Made by a program: the position numbers and the translations under genes. From assembly GCA_020310875.1 (NCBI GenBank), contig CM035423.1:132419138-132483137 (forward strand): a stretch of 64,000 bases of DNA. The letters are read 5' to 3'. The notes under the pieces were generated by a model. It made no database searches. It saw only the letters and a list, made by a program, of their open reading frames with translations, and had not been told where the DNA came from. The number at the start of each line of letters is the position of its first letter. Positions within the stretch are counted from its first letter, which is position 1. Positions 46,506 through 59,426 of this stretch are shown here, piece after piece. The stretch is from Ceratopteris richardii (taxonomy: Eukaryota; Streptophyta; Polypodiopsida; Polypodiales; Pteridaceae).

Positions 46506-47934
46506 CCTCCTTTGAAGGTTCTTTGGTTGCTAATGGATTCTCCTTTTCCTCAACTAGTTTCTAGAGGTATCGGTGATACACGACACTTACCACATATCGA
46601 TGACACACAAGAATCTAGTATCAACGATACATGACTCAACCTGTGCACGATACTTGGACTTTTAATTAATTATTATTTTTTGAACGTATGTTTGTGTTCC
46701 TTGTGCTCTCCTCTATCCCCCTATGTTCCCAGATCACCAAAACCCCCACTCCTTAAACTTTAAGTAGCCTCATGATACATGGGATGTGTCATTTCTACCC
46801 ACATGAACACGTGTTTGCAAAACTAATGAGAGAAACATGTAGGGCTCACCTCAATGATCACTTCTACTATTTTTTCAAGCTTTAATATAATGTGTGTTGG
46901 TAGTTCCAAGTGTTTGAAAATCCCACAATACCACTAGTTAGAAAGCTATCCCACGATACTTGCATTCACAAATGAGCTAAAGATGTGGTTTTTTGGTGTT
47001 TTGACCCTGATTGTGATCATTGCCAAAAGAAAAAATCATTATTTTTTCTTTTTTGTTTTTGTGAGCTTTAGATGTCCTATCCTACCTAATTCCACTTTTT
47101 TTTTTTAAGTCTTTAATCCTAACTTCCCTAATTCATACTTAATCTCAAAGAACCTGCTGCACACACTCATGTGTATGAGAAAGCAAGTGAAAATTTTATT
47201 TCATGCACATTATATCTACAAAGAAGAAACTATAACCATCTTGTAGGCACCTTGACTTAGACTCTCATTCTTAGCAACAATGCCAAAAACATGTACATAT
47301 GCGTCCTACAAGTGCATTTAAGTAGTGGCTTGACACATGCACATCAAATTGTCAAGCAGAGAGTATGACCTGACCAAGTGCATAGAAGCATGTGCTCTAA
47401 TGCATATAAAGGTCAAATATGTGCATACAAAGATGGCATCACCTAGTTCCGACTCCTTCTACATTCATGTATGCTCCACGATATTGAAACAACTAGTCTG
47501 GATTAAAATGGGTTTCAAAAACAATATCAACATGTTTTGGTGAGAGAGCTTGAGTGGATTAGAAAAGTGATAAGTGCACATTTCATAACTAATTGCATAA
47601 TAAACTTTATGACTTAAACGATCCTTTTACATGACTCAAATGATAAAAATCAAAGGGATGATGTTTCGTTCGGGTCACTCACTAGTTCACCTTAGAGCTG
47701 ATAGCACTCGTACATGAGCTTTGAATCATCGAACTTTTTGGTATACTTTTTGGGTGGCCCAAACATTCGAGTTTATAGTGTTATGATCTTCTGCTTTTTT
47801 GCCCCAAAGCATTTTTCCCTTCCAAGTCAGATTTTCAAGCCATTTTCAACAAAATTGTAGATCTAGTTACGCCACCTTGTTTGAATATCAGTACAAAGAA
47901 TTTTCAAAGTCTCCATTGGTCTGCCTGGAACAAG
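46501..47934. other. Non-coding spacer
   Basis: No gene, domain or RNA recognised. The sequence is AT-rich, with a few CGATACA-type words near 46570-46640. Confidence 0.5.
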
Positions 47935-47953
47935 ATAATTTTATTAGATTGTT

Positions 47954-48251
47954 TTTTAAAATGGAGGTTCGGCCGAGGCCTACTCCCCCTTACTTTAACT
48001 TTGAAATTGCAACTGTACAAGGAAGGGCATAGTACCCATGGGACTCCCCTTATCCCACAAGAACAAGAGTTTATAAGACTGGGTTAAACTGCGGTCACAA
48101 CTACCGCGAGGATGGACAAACGGTGGCCAACAACCACATACAACAGTTTTTCCAGGATTCATATGTTCCTTACATGTTGTTGCCATGGGTTGAACCATAG
48201 CCCCTGCCTCAAGAGGCGAGAGGTCCAACCACTAGACCAACGAACTCGGAC
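47954..48251 (-). mobile_element. tRNA-derived SINE with 19-bp target duplication
   Basis: A 298-bp insert flanked by the perfect 19-bp direct repeat ATAATTTTATTAGATTGTT (47935-47953 and 48252-48270). Reading minus, the head carries box A TGGTCTAGTGG (48239-48229) and box B GGTTCAACCC (48196-48187), both fitting Pol III consensus. The 3' end is ATTTTAAAA at 47954. Length, promoter and long target duplication together mark a plant tRNA-derived SINE moved by target-primed reverse transcription. Confidence 0.85.
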
Positions 48252-48270
48252 ATAATTTTATTAGATTGTT

Positions 48271-49000
48271 CCCGAGCCCCATTGTGAAACGACCCTAATG
48301 CTTGCAAAAATGCAAAACCTTAGCCGAGATTGTGGCATCCAGATGTGGGCCCCACCCCCCCCGCCCCGACGTATGAGTCTTGGTGGATCCAGGATGGCCT
48401 GACGCACGTATAAGTGCCCACCATCTTCGTTCCACGCTCGTGTGTGAAAAACTGAGCTCTGATCCTTCTTTATGCATTTGCACTGATGTTAGACTGCCCT
48501 CATGTGAAACCAGCCATAACCGTAGGTCAAATTTGTCTCGTACAACTTTTAAGGCTCATCGTGGATAAGCTTCTGCTGGGGGAGCTCCTGTGTTTCGTTG
48601 GTCTCACCGATCTCAGGAAAACGGTATCACTTTCCAGCTTCGAAGTTTTCGTCCGTCAATCTCAAATGTGTGTTTCCTATCTTTCGCAACTGTCAAGTTC
48701 TCGACCAAACAGTTCAGCTGTGACGAGGCGAGTATAATCCCCCTCTCTCATGTCTACACTTGTAATTACAAGTGTGTTTGTTTTGTATTTGAGACACAAC
48801 AACAGCTGCCCCCCCCGAGAGACAGGTGCACATAAGATTCAGAATTTTATGGTATGCACACATAGTTCCTCTTGTCGACATGTTATGTTGATCCTAGGTA
48901 CTGCCGTTTTCTAATACGTATGCGGGCAGTGAGGCAAACATTGTTCTTTAAGATTACAGAAATAATTATCCATCAAGTAATGAAATAATGGGTATTCTTC
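48271..49000. other. Spacer, no gene recognised
   Basis: Open frames of up to about 83 codons exist on the plus strand at 48380-48840 but none resembles a known protein. The stretch has a C-rich run near 48351-48370 and more CpG than elsewhere. It could hold the remains of a host exon, but I see no splice or domain evidence. Confidence 0.4.
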
Positions 49001-49312
49001 ACATGTACTCCTCTTCACAAGAGGCCATAGTACTTTTTGAAGCTGACGTGCTACTAAGTAAAACAGTACGAGAGGACACATTCGTCGTGTTCAGTGGTCA
49101 CTGAGTCTAGATACCAAGCAATCATTTCCTGGCATTTACCACCGAGTCCAGATACCAAGCAATGATTTCTTAGCACACTGCTTGCAACACTGTAGCTGGA
49201 ATGAGAAAAGTTGTATGAAGTCTCTGGGCTCAGTGAAGCTAAGCAGGAAGAAATTCTCTGTTTCATTTTGAGGACAACATAGAGTATGACAACAACGGGT
49301 GAAGGCACTGTC

Positions 49313-49366
49313 AAGGATGTTCATGAAGAAATGCTTCCTAGTATCTGTGCCTCTCTGGCAATGAAC
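49313..49366 (-). pseudogene. TIR-motif relic, subunit 1
   Basis: The minus strand encodes VHCQRGTDTRKHFFMNIL, a decayed form of the first TIR-domain motif. No further TIR motif follows in the same frame, so this is a fragment only. Confidence 0.45.
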
Positions 49367-49955
49367 ACGACTAAGGTCTCTTTCATCATCTGTTCTTTCT
49401 GGCATCTAAGCTGAAGCGTAACTTGTCTTGTTATGAGCACTACTGTGTTATGATCATCATCTTTATGTTCATCCACTCACGAGATGAAAGTTATTCAAGG
49501 TCTTAGTATCGGTCTGCCTGAACATTCAAAGATATATTACCACAGCAGATAATTATGATGGTATAAGAATACCAGGATATGTATGGAAAATTTAGTATTT
49601 TCTATATTTCAGGAGAGGATTGGATGAGAAGTTCTTCAAAATTAAAGTACTATACATGGGATTCTTATGTCTTCAAATCTACACACATTACTGAAAATGA
49701 ACTATCATGTTTTGTTTCGATTACATTTGACTAGTGGTTTCAAATGTTCGAGAATGTAATTAATGTCACTTGACGTTGGGTTTCTAGCTACTCTCTTTTC
49801 CAACTCCAACATATCGTCACCCATCGTCCAATCTCTCAGTTATGTAGTACATTTGTATGGATTCTGTTCGAACTTTGTGCTGTAGTTATGTGCACTTCTT
49901 GTAATTGTATTTTACCGGTCGAGGAGAGAGGGATGGAGGGAAGGGGGGGCACGCG

Positions 49956-50151
<196 letters not shown>

Positions 50152-50343
50152 CTAAAATCGTTTTGATAATTATAGATGTAATTATTTGAGAGTGAATGAA
50201 TTTATGCACAATGGTCATATTCATTTTTGTTCATAAGAGGTCAAAGTACTTATGAAGTTGATATGCTACTGAGTGAAACAGTTAGAGAATCCTTGTACCT
50301 CGTGTGCTTTTGCCACTGAGTCCAGACACCAAGCAATCATTTC

Positions 50344-50598
50344 TTAGCACACTGCTAGCAGCCCCATAGCTGGGATAGTAAAAGCTGCATGAAGTTTTTG
50401 GTGGCTCAGTAAAGGTAAGCAGGAAATGGAATCTTCTTTCATTTTGAAGACAACAAAGAATATGACAACAATAGATGAAGGCGCCCTGTCAAGGATATCT
50501 GTGAAGAAATGCTTCCTGGTGTCCGGGCCTCTGTGGCAAAGGAACACGTCTTGGGTCTCTTTCACCATCTGATTCCTCTGGCATATAAGTTTGAACAT
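50344..50598 (-). pseudogene. TIR-motif relic, subunit 2
   Basis: The best-kept copy. On the minus strand, 84 codons starting MFKLICQRNQMVKETQ continue DVFLCHRGPDTRKHFFTDIL (50553-50494). This matches motif 1 of plant TIR domains (DVFLSFRGxDTRxxF in many TNL proteins, with HRGPD variants known in non-flowering plants). After FTDIL the sequence loses any similarity to TIR that I can see. So it is a short N-terminal fragment, perhaps the first exon end of a TIR resistance gene. No NB-ARC or LRR sequence lies nearby. Duplicated at 57643-57897. Confidence 0.6.
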
Positions 50599-51453
50599 AG
50601 TCTTTTTGTTATGCGCACTATTGTGATGTGGTCATCATCTGTATATTAATTTACTAACTAGATGAATATTAATCAAAGTCTTAATATCAAAGTTTCCCTT
50701 ACAGTAAAAGAAATATTACCATAGCATTATTAATTTTTATTAAGCAAGGTTTTAATATCAAAGTTTCCCTCACAATCAAAGATATATTACCATAGCATAA
50801 AAATGATGGAAAAAAAGACACCAGTAAGTGTACGGAAAATCAAATAATGTTTACATATTTTATATGAGGATCGGATGATGAGCTCTGTATAATGAAAACA
50901 CTATATATGGGATTTACTCTCTCAATGTAAGAAAACATGTTTTTTTTTTCAAAAGTTGAAATTTTGAGTTCTATAGCTAATAAAAGGTATTATGTCTTCA
51001 TATCTATGCACTCATCTTTTCAAATGTACTTTCATAGCTCGTTTCAGATACATTAGAATTGGGGTTTCAAATGTTGGAGAATGTGACTATTTTCTCTTGA
51101 CGTTGGGTCTTACTCTCTTATAACTGCAACTTATCTTCATCTATTCTGCCATCCTCTAAGTTATGTTGTACATTTGAATGGTTCCTGTTTGAACTGGATG
51201 CTTGAGCTATGTACACTTGTTATAATTCTGTTTTACCTTTACGGATTTTGGCCATGATTTAGTTTCTTAATATCTTTACTGTCCAATAAGCAAGATTTTT
51301 TTGGAGTGTGATTCAAATTTTTGGAGCTATATAGTAGGCACAGCCTGTGCAGATCCCTCTAAGATCGGTAATGTTTTTGCTTATTTGTTTTTGAAGTAAT
51401 TTTTTTATTTTTTATTCGAATCGTTCCATAGTTTCAAGGATGTTTTCTTAACA

Positions 51454-51541
51454 GTTGCACACAGTTCTTGGATTTTCAGGTGTCAACTTTCTTTGATTTA
51501 GAGCTGAAAGTTTCCCTCGCTATCTGGCTGCTGTTTTGAAG
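51454..51541 (+). other. Exon-like segment with splice donor (before subunit 3)
   Basis: Contains GTTGCACACAGTTC and ends GAAG|GTACAATG (51541/51542), and the next acceptor TGTTGCAG ends at 51660. The upstream acceptor is a less clear ATAG. Equivalent in copy 2 ends at 58839. Confidence 0.35.
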
Positions 51542-52071
51542 GTACAATGTTATTGGTTAGCATTCCTGTGTTTTTATCACTTAAGTGTTTGTATCTGCAT
51601 TTATATTGTCTACTATCAACTTATTATGTATTTGCATGGTCATGTACCATTGTGTTGCAGTGCATAATGTGATTGTGCATCATGTGCAGCTCCATTATGC
51701 ATCATGCTGGCGATTGTGCATTGTCTATTATGTGCTACATGTGGTCAATGTTATTGATCAGAAGTTCCATGTTTTTGTCATTTATGTTTCTCTATCTGCA
51801 TTACTATTGTGTAAATAGTCATCTTCACTTTTGTTGACAAGAGGCCAACATACTTTTGAAGTTGATGTGCTAATGAGTAAACAAGTTAGAGGCCTCATAC
51901 TTCGTGTTCTTATGCCACCGAGTCCAGACACCAAGCAATCATTTCTTAGCACACTGCTTGCAACATTGTAGCTGGGAAGAGAAAAGCTGCGTGAGGCTAA
52001 GCACAAAGTGGAATCCTCTGTTTCCTTTTGAGGACGACAACGAATCTGACAACGATGGATGAAGGCACACT

Positions 52072-52128
52072 CAAGATATTGATGAAGAAATGCTTCTTGG
52101 TGTCAGGGCCTCTGTGGCACACGAGCAC
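52072..52128 (-). pseudogene. TIR-motif relic, subunit 3
   Basis: The minus strand encodes VLVCHRGPDTKKHFFINIL. Lys replaces Arg after DT. Upstream and downstream sequence is shared with the other subunits, and no other TIR motif is visible. Confidence 0.5.
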
Positions 52129-52997
52129 GACTTAGGTCTTATTCACCATCTGTTATTTCTGGCATATAAGCTTAAACATAGCTTTTCTTGTTATGAGGAC
52201 TACTGTGATATGATCATTTTCTGTATGTTCATTTACTCATGAGATAAATATTAATCAAGGTCTCCCTGACATCGAAAGTATATTGTCATAGTTATGTAGG
52301 GCATTGGGATTGTTTCTGTTGGAACTACATGTGTGAGTTATGTACACTTGTTATGATTGTGTTATAGCGTTACAGATCTTGTTCATGATTTAGTTTCTAT
52401 AAACGTTTACATTCTATAGCATAGGAACGTTTCTTTTGGTTAAGGGTTAGTGATTATATTTTTGAACTTCAAATTACATTTTAATTCAGGTATATATGCC
52501 TGTACTTCAAAATGTATGTGTGTTTGTATTTTGTACTTTTCGTGTGTAACTTGAGGTGAGCTTAAACTTGCAGAGGTATTTATACTTTGATGGAGGTATC
52601 ATGCTTAACTTAAATTAAAATCTTCATGTGTGAGCTATTTATCTTATCATAAGATTGTGTAATAGGATTGCAATTATATTTTAGGGTGAATCAGGGGCTT
52701 GCGTTTATTCATTCTGTTATATAATTACAAATGTTATGTTATCTAAAGAGTTTCAACACCTTTTTGATTGATCATGTCAATGTGAAGGAATGAATTCAAG
52801 TATTTCCCTGCTTTTTTTGTTTGAAAATTTATTATTATGATTTGTCCATATTGACTTTCGATGCACTGCAAGGTAATTTTGGAATGGGATTCCGCTGTAT
52901 AGTGGGCACAGTACGTACAGATTCCTCTATGATCAGTATTGTTTCTGCTTGTTTGTTTTTGAAGTAAGTTTTTTATACTTTTTATTTGAATTGGCAG

Positions 52998-53113
52998 ATA
53001 ATTTGAAAGATGTTTGTCCAGCAGTTGCACACAGTTTTAGGCCTTTCAGGTGCCCACTTTCTTTGACTTAGACTTGAAAGGTTGCCGATCTATCTGGCTC
53101 TGCTGTTTTGAAG
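52998..53113 (+). other. Exon-like segment with splice signals (subunit 3 interval)
   Basis: A pyrimidine-rich acceptor ending TTGGCAG (52997) and a donor GAAG|GTATT at 53113/53114 bracket a 116-bp segment containing GTTTGTCCAGCAGTTGCACACAG. The next acceptor TGTTGCAG ends at 53234, so the intron would be 121 bp. The same arrangement recurs in the other subunits and in the second 7.3-kb copy (60296-60411). Confidence 0.45.
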
Positions 53114-53387
53114 GTATTACGTTATTACTGTCTAGCAGTCTCATGTTATTTATCTTTTATGCATGTCTATCTGCATTATTATTGTGTACGTTACACTTAT
53201 TATGTTTTTCATGATTATCTACATCATGTTGCAGTGCATAATTTGAGTGTGCATCATCTGCAGCTCCATTATTCATGGTGTTGATGATTGTGCATTTCCT
53301 ATTATGTACAACATGGGTTACACAAAATGTGCATATAATAAAAGTGCGCAGAAAGAGCTTGAATTGATGCTTTTCGGTGTACTAGAT

Positions 53388-53639
53388 GCCCAGGCAATGA
53401 CTGGGTGTTGGATCAGAGTGAGTAGAGAGCAAATAATTATCCAAAAGTGAATGAATTTATGGATAATGGTCATATTCACTTTTGTTGACAAGCGATCAAA
53501 ATACTTTTTATAGATGCCCAGGCAACGACTGGGTGCTGGAGCAGAGTGAGTAGAGAGCAAATAATTATCCAAAAGTGAATGAATTTATGGATAATGGTCA
53601 TATTCACTTTTGTTGACAAGAGATCAAAGTACTTTTTAT
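53388..53639. repeat. 126-bp tandem duplication
   Basis: GATGCCCAGGCAA(T/C)GACTGGG begins units at 53388 and 53514, each running to TACTTTTTATA. Also present in the second 7.3-kb copy (60686 and 60812). Confidence 0.9.
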
Positions 53640-53923
53640 ATTTTTGAACTTCAAATTACATTTTAATTGATGTATATATGCTGTACATCGAAATGTATGT
53701 GTAACTTAAGGTGTGATCATGTCAATGTGAAGGAATGAATTCCAGTATTTTCCTGCTTTCTTGTTTGAAAATCTATTATCATTATTTGTGCATATTTATT
53801 TTGAAGCACTGCAAGGTATTTTTGAAATGTCTATTCCAATTTATTGAGCTGTATAGTAGGCACATTTTTCTTGTTTGTTTCTTGAAGTAAGGTTTTTATA
53901 CTTTTTTTTATTTGAATTGGCAG

Positions 53924-54018
53924 ATAACTTCAAAGATGTTTGTCCAGCAGTTGCACACAGTTTCAGGCCTTTGGGGTGCCAACTTTGGTTGCTGCTCTAT
54001 CTGCCTGCTGTTTTGAAG
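53924..54018 (+). other. Exon-like segment with splice signals (before subunit 4)
   Basis: Acceptor TTGGCAG (53923), donor TTGAAG|GTATAAC (54018/54019), and next acceptor TGTTGCAG at 54141, giving a 123-bp intron-like gap. The segment is 95 bp. Equivalent in copy 2: 61223-61317. Confidence 0.45.
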
Positions 54019-54409
54019 GTATAACATTATTAGTGTCCAGGATTCATCTCATGTTGTTTATAGTTTGTGTTTCTATTTGCATTATTATTTTGTACGTTGC
54101 ACTTATTATGTTTTTCATGATGATCTACAATCATGTTGCAGTGCATAACTTGAGTGTGCACCATGTGCAGCTCCATTATCCATTGTTTTGATAATTGTGC
54201 GTTTTCTATTATGTGCAACATGGGTTAACACAAAATACGCATGAATAAAAGTGCACAGAAAGAGCTTGAATTGATGCTCTTGGGTGTCATAGATGCTCAG
54301 CCAAGGACTCTGTGCTGGAGAAGAGAGAGTAGAGGGGAAATAATTATCCAAAAGTGAATGGATTTTTGGATAATGGTCATATTCACTTTTGTTGGCAAGA
54401 GTAAAACAG

Positions 54410-54673
54410 TCAAGAGGCCTCATACTTTGTGTTCTTATGCCACCGAGTCCAGACACCACGCAATCGTTTCTTAGCACACTGCTTGCAACATTGTAGCTGA
54501 TATGAGAAAAGCTGCTGGAAGTTTTTGGTGGTCCAGTAAAGTTGAGGAGGAAGTGGAATCCTCCTTTTCCTTATGAAGACGACAAAGAATATGACAACAA
54601 TGGATGAAGGCACACTCAAGATATTGATGAAGAAACGCTTCCTGGTGTCGGGGCCTCTGTGGCATATCAACAC
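54410..54673 (-). pseudogene. TIR-motif relic, subunit 4
   Basis: 88 codons on the minus strand begin MLICHRGPDTRKRFFINIL (54673-54617). An overlapping frame downstream repeats a conserved SYNVASSVLRNDC string seen in other subunits. There is no further TIR sequence in this frame. Copied at 61709-61972. Confidence 0.55.
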
Positions 54674-55853
54674 GACTTAAGCCTGTTTCATCATCTGTTC
54701 TCTCTGGCATATAAGCTTAAAAACATAGCATTTCTTGTCATGAGCACTACCGTGATATGATAATTATCTGTATGTTCATTTACTCATGACATAAATATTA
54801 ATAAAAGTCTCCCTGACATCGAAATTATATTGTAATTGAATAAGAAAGATGATAATAAAACATCAGTATGTGTATGGAAAATCAAATAGTTATCATTTAT
54901 TTAAGACGAGGATTGGATGAGTTCTCTGTTAAGAAAGTACCTGTATCGGACTTACTCTGTCAATGTAAGAAGACATGCTTTGTAAATAAAACTTGAAAAT
55001 TTGAGTTCCATGGCTTATCTAAGGAATTATGTCTTCAAATCTATGTACGCTTCATTTCAAAATGTACTAGGAATTATGTCTTCAAATCTATGTGTGCTTC
55101 ATTTCAAATGTACTATGAGTATTGTCACATGATGTTGGGTCTCTAAGATTTCTCTCTTCTCACTCTAGCGTATTATCACCCATTCTGCCAAACTCTTAGT
55201 TATGTAGGGCATTGGGATTGTTTCTGTTGGAACCACTACAGATTTTGTTCACGAGGTAGTTTCTGTAAACGCTTATCTTGTATAGCATAGGAGCTTTTGT
55301 TTTGGTGAAAGGTTAGTGATTATATTTTTGAACTTGAAATTACATTTTAATTTATGTCTATATGCTGTACTTAGAAATGTATCTCTGTTTGTGTTTTGTT
55401 TTTCTTGTGTGCAACTTGAGACGAACTTAAATTTGCAGAGGTATTTACACTATGATTGACGTATCATGCTGAACTTAAAATCTTTATGTGTGAGCTATTT
55501 ATCTTATCTCAATATTGTATAGTAGGATTGCAATTTCGTTTTAGGGTGAATCAGGGGCTTGACTGGATTCATTCTGTTATATAATTACAAATGTTGTATT
55601 ATCAAAGGATTTTTAACACCTTATCATCGATCATGTCAATGTGTAGGAATGAATTCAAGTATTTCCCAACTTTGTGCTTGAAAATATATTTTGTGCATAT
55701 TAACTTTTGATGCACTGCAAGGTATTTTTGGAATGGGATTCCAATCTTCTGAGCTGTATAGTAGACCCAGTATGTGTAGATTCCTTAATGGTCCGTATTG
55801 TTTTTTCTTGTTTGTTTCTTGAAGTTTTTTATTTCTTTCATTTGAATTGGCAG

Positions 55854-55962
55854 ATAATTTCAAAGAGGTTTGTCCAGTAGTTGCACACAGTTCTTCAAGG
55901 TTACCCACTTTCTTTGACTTACAGCTGGAAGGTTGCTGTTCTATCCGGCTGCTGTTTTGAAG
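55854..55962 (+). other. Exon-like segment with splice signals (before subunit 5)
   Basis: Acceptor TTGGCAG (55853) and donor TTGAAG|GTATGG (55962/55963), 109 bp. The following acceptor TGTTGCAG is near 56085. Equivalent in copy 2: 63152-63260. Confidence 0.45.
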
Positions 55963-56591
55963 GTATGGCATTATTGGTGTCTAGCATTCCCATGTTTTTT
56001 ATCTTTTATGCGTTACTATCTGCATGATTATTGTGTACATTACACTTGTTATGTTTTCCATGATTATCTACAATCATGTTGCAGTGCATAATTTGAGTGT
56101 GCATCACATGCAGCTTCATTATCCATCGTGTTGATGATTGTGCATTTTCTAATATCTGCAACATGGGTTACACAAAATATGCATGAACAAAGTGCACAGA
56201 AAGAGCTTGAATTGATGCTCTTGGGTGTTCTACATGCCCAGGCAAGCACTGGGTGCTGGAGGAGAGAGAGTAGAGAGCAAATAATTATCAGAATGTGAAT
56301 GGATTTATGGATAATGGGCATATTCACTTTTGTTGACAAGAGCCCAAAGTACTTATGAAGTTGATGTGCTAATGAGTAAAACAGTAGGAGAGGCCTCATA
56401 CTTTGTGTCCTTATGCCATCGAGTCCAGAACCAAGCACTCATTTCTTAGCACACTGTTTGCAACATTGTAGCTGGGATGAGAAAAGCTGCATGAAGTTTT
56501 TGGTGGCCCAGTACAGTTAAGCAGGAAGTGGGATTCTCGGTTTCCTTTTGAAGAGGACAAAGAATATGACAACAATGCATGAAGGCACACT

Positions 56592-56633
56592 CAATATATT
56601 GATGAAGAGGTGCTTCCTTGTGTGAGGGCCTCT
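56592..56633 (-). pseudogene. TIR-motif relic, subunit 5 (weak)
   Basis: The minus strand encodes RGPHTRKHLFINIL, the core of the motif without the DVFLCH start. Copied at 63890-63931. Confidence 0.4.
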
Positions 56634-57316
56634 GGCATACCTAGACTCAAGTCTGTTTCATCATCTGTTATCTCTGGCATATAAGCTTAAACAGAGCTTT
56701 TCTTGTCATGAGCACTACTGTGATATGATCATTATCCGTATGTTTATTTACACATGAGATAAATTTATTAATAAAGGTTTCCCTGACATGGAAAGTATGT
56801 TGTCATAGTATAAGAAAGATGATAATAAAACACCAGTATGTTTATGGAAAACAAAATAATTTTCATTTATTGAAGATGAGGGTTGGATGAGTTCTCTATT
56901 TAGTAAGTACCTGTATTGGACTTACTCCATCAATGTAAGAAGACATGCTTGTAAGAAAAATTGAAAATTTGAGTTCTATAGCTTATCTAAGGAATTATGT
57001 CTTCAAATCTATGCGCTCTGTATTTCAAATGTAGTATCATCATTTGTTTTAGATACATTTGAACGGATGTTTCAAATGTTCGATAATTGAGACTATTGTC
57101 ACTTGATGTTGGGTCTCAAAGTTCTCTCTTCTCACTCTACCCTATTATCATCCATTCTGCCAAACCTGTTAGTTACGTAGGGCATTGGGATTGTTTCTGT
57201 TGGAACCACTACGGATTTCTTTCTCTTCTCACTACGTAGGGAGGAGGAGGGAGGGAGGGAGGGAAGGGGATGGGGAGGAGGGAGGGAGGGGGGGGGAGAG
57301 GGACGCGGGGGGGGGG

Positions 57317-57441
<125 letters not shown>

Positions 57442-57642
57442 TTAGATTTTCTAAAATCGTTTTGATAATTATAGATGTAATTATTTGAGAGTGAATGAAT
57501 TTATGCACAATTGTCATATTCATTTTTGTTCATAAGAGGTCAAAGTACTTATGAAGTTGATATGCTACTGAGTGAAACAGTTAGAGAATCCTTGTACCTG
57601 GTGTGCTTTTGCCACTGAGTCCAGACACCAAGCAATCATTTC

Positions 57643-57897
57643 TTAGCACACTGCTAGCAGCGCCATAGCTGGGATCGTAAAAGCTGCATGAAGTTTTTGG
57701 TGGCTCAGTAAAGGTAAGCAGGAAATGGAATCTTCTTTCATTTTTAAGACAACAAAGAATATGACAACAATAGATGAAGGCGCCCTGTCAAGGATATCTG
57801 TGAAGAAATGCTTCCTGGTGTCCGGGCCTCTGTGGCAAAGGAACACGTCTTGGGTCTCTTTCACCATCTGATTCCTCTGGCATATAAGCTTGAACAT
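57643..57897 (-). pseudogene. TIR-motif relic, subunit 6
   Basis: Second copy of the subunit 2 relic, 84 codons, with DVFLCHRGPDTRKHFFTDIL at 57852-57793. It differs from the first copy at only two residues of the frame. Confidence 0.6.
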
Positions 57898-59369
57898 AGT
57901 CTTTTTGTTATGCGCACTACTGCGATGTGGTCATCATCTGTATATTAATTTACTAACTAGATGAATATTAATCAAAGTCTTAATATCAAAGTTTCCCTTA
58001 CAGTAAAAGAAATATTACCATAGCATTATTAATTTTTATTAAGCAAGCTTTTAATATCAAAGTTTCCCTCACAATCAAAGATATATTACCATAGCATAAA
58101 AATGATGGAAAAAAAGACACCAGTAAGTGTACGGAAAATCCAATAATGTTTATATATTTTATATGAGGATTGGATGATGAGCTCTGTATAATGAAAACAC
58201 TATATATGGGATTTACTCTGTCAATGTAAGAAAACATGTTTTTTTTTCAAAAGTTGAAATTTTGAGTTCTATAGCTAGTAAAAGGTATTATGTCTTCATA
58301 TCTATGCACTCATCATTTCAAATGTACTTTCATAGCTCGTTTCAGATACATTAGAATTGGGGTTTCAAATGTTGGAGAATGTGACTATTTTCTCTTGACG
58401 TTGGGTCTTACTCTCTTATAACTGCAACTTATCTTCATCTATTCTGCCATCCTCTAAGTTATGTTGTACATTTGAATGGTTCCTGTTTGAACTGGATGCT
58501 TGAGCTATGTACACTTGTTATAATTGTGTTTTACCTTTACGGATTTTGTCCATGATTTAGTTTCTTAATATGTTTACTGTCTAATAAGCAAGATTTTTTA
58601 GGAGTGTGATCCAAATTTTTGGAGCTATATAGTAGGCACAGCCTGTGCAGATCCCTCTAAGATGGGTAATGTTTTTGCTTATTTGTTTTTGAAGTAATTT
58701 TTTTATTTTTTATTCGAATCGTTGCATAGTTTCAAGGATGTTTTCCTAACAGTTGCACACAGCTCTTGGATTTTCAGGTGCCAACTTTCTTTGATTTAGA
58801 GCTGAAAGTTTCCCTCGCTATCTGGCTGCTGTTTTGAAGGTACAATGTTATTGGTCAGCATTCCTGTGTTTTTATCACTTAAGTGTTTGTATCTGCATTT
58901 ATATTGTCTACTATCAACTTATTATGTATTTGCATGGTCATGTACCATTGTGTTGCAGTGCATAATGTGATTGTGCATCATGTGCAGCTCCATTATGCAT
59001 CATGCTGGCGATTGTGCATTGTCTATTATGTGCTACATTTGGTCAATGTTATTGATCAGAAGTTCCATGTTTTTGTCATTTATGTTTCTCTATCTGCATT
59101 ACTATTGTGTAAATAGTCATCTTCACTTTTGTTGACAAGAGGCCAACATACTTTTGAAGTTGATGTGCTAATGAGTAAACAAGTTAGAGGCCTCATACTT
59201 CGTGTTCTTATGCCACCGAGTCCAGACACCAAGCAATCATTTCTTAGCACACTGCTTGCAACATTGTAGCTGGGAAGAGAAAAGCTGCATGAGGCTAAGC
59301 ACAAAGTAAAATCCTCTGTTTCCTTTTGAGGACGACAACGAATCTGACAACGATGGATGAAGGCACACT

Positions 59370-59426
59370 CAAGATATTGATGAAGAAATGCTTCCTGGTG
59401 TCAGGGCCTCTGTGGCACACGAGCAC
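59370..59426 (-). pseudogene. TIR-motif relic, subunit 7
   Basis: Second copy of the subunit 3 relic. The minus strand encodes VLVCHRGPDTRKHFFINIL. Confidence 0.5.

Noticed and set aside
48380-48840. Small host gene in the CpG-richer stretch
   Set aside because: The overlapping short frames match no family I know, and I see no splice sites or conserved motif that would support a gene.
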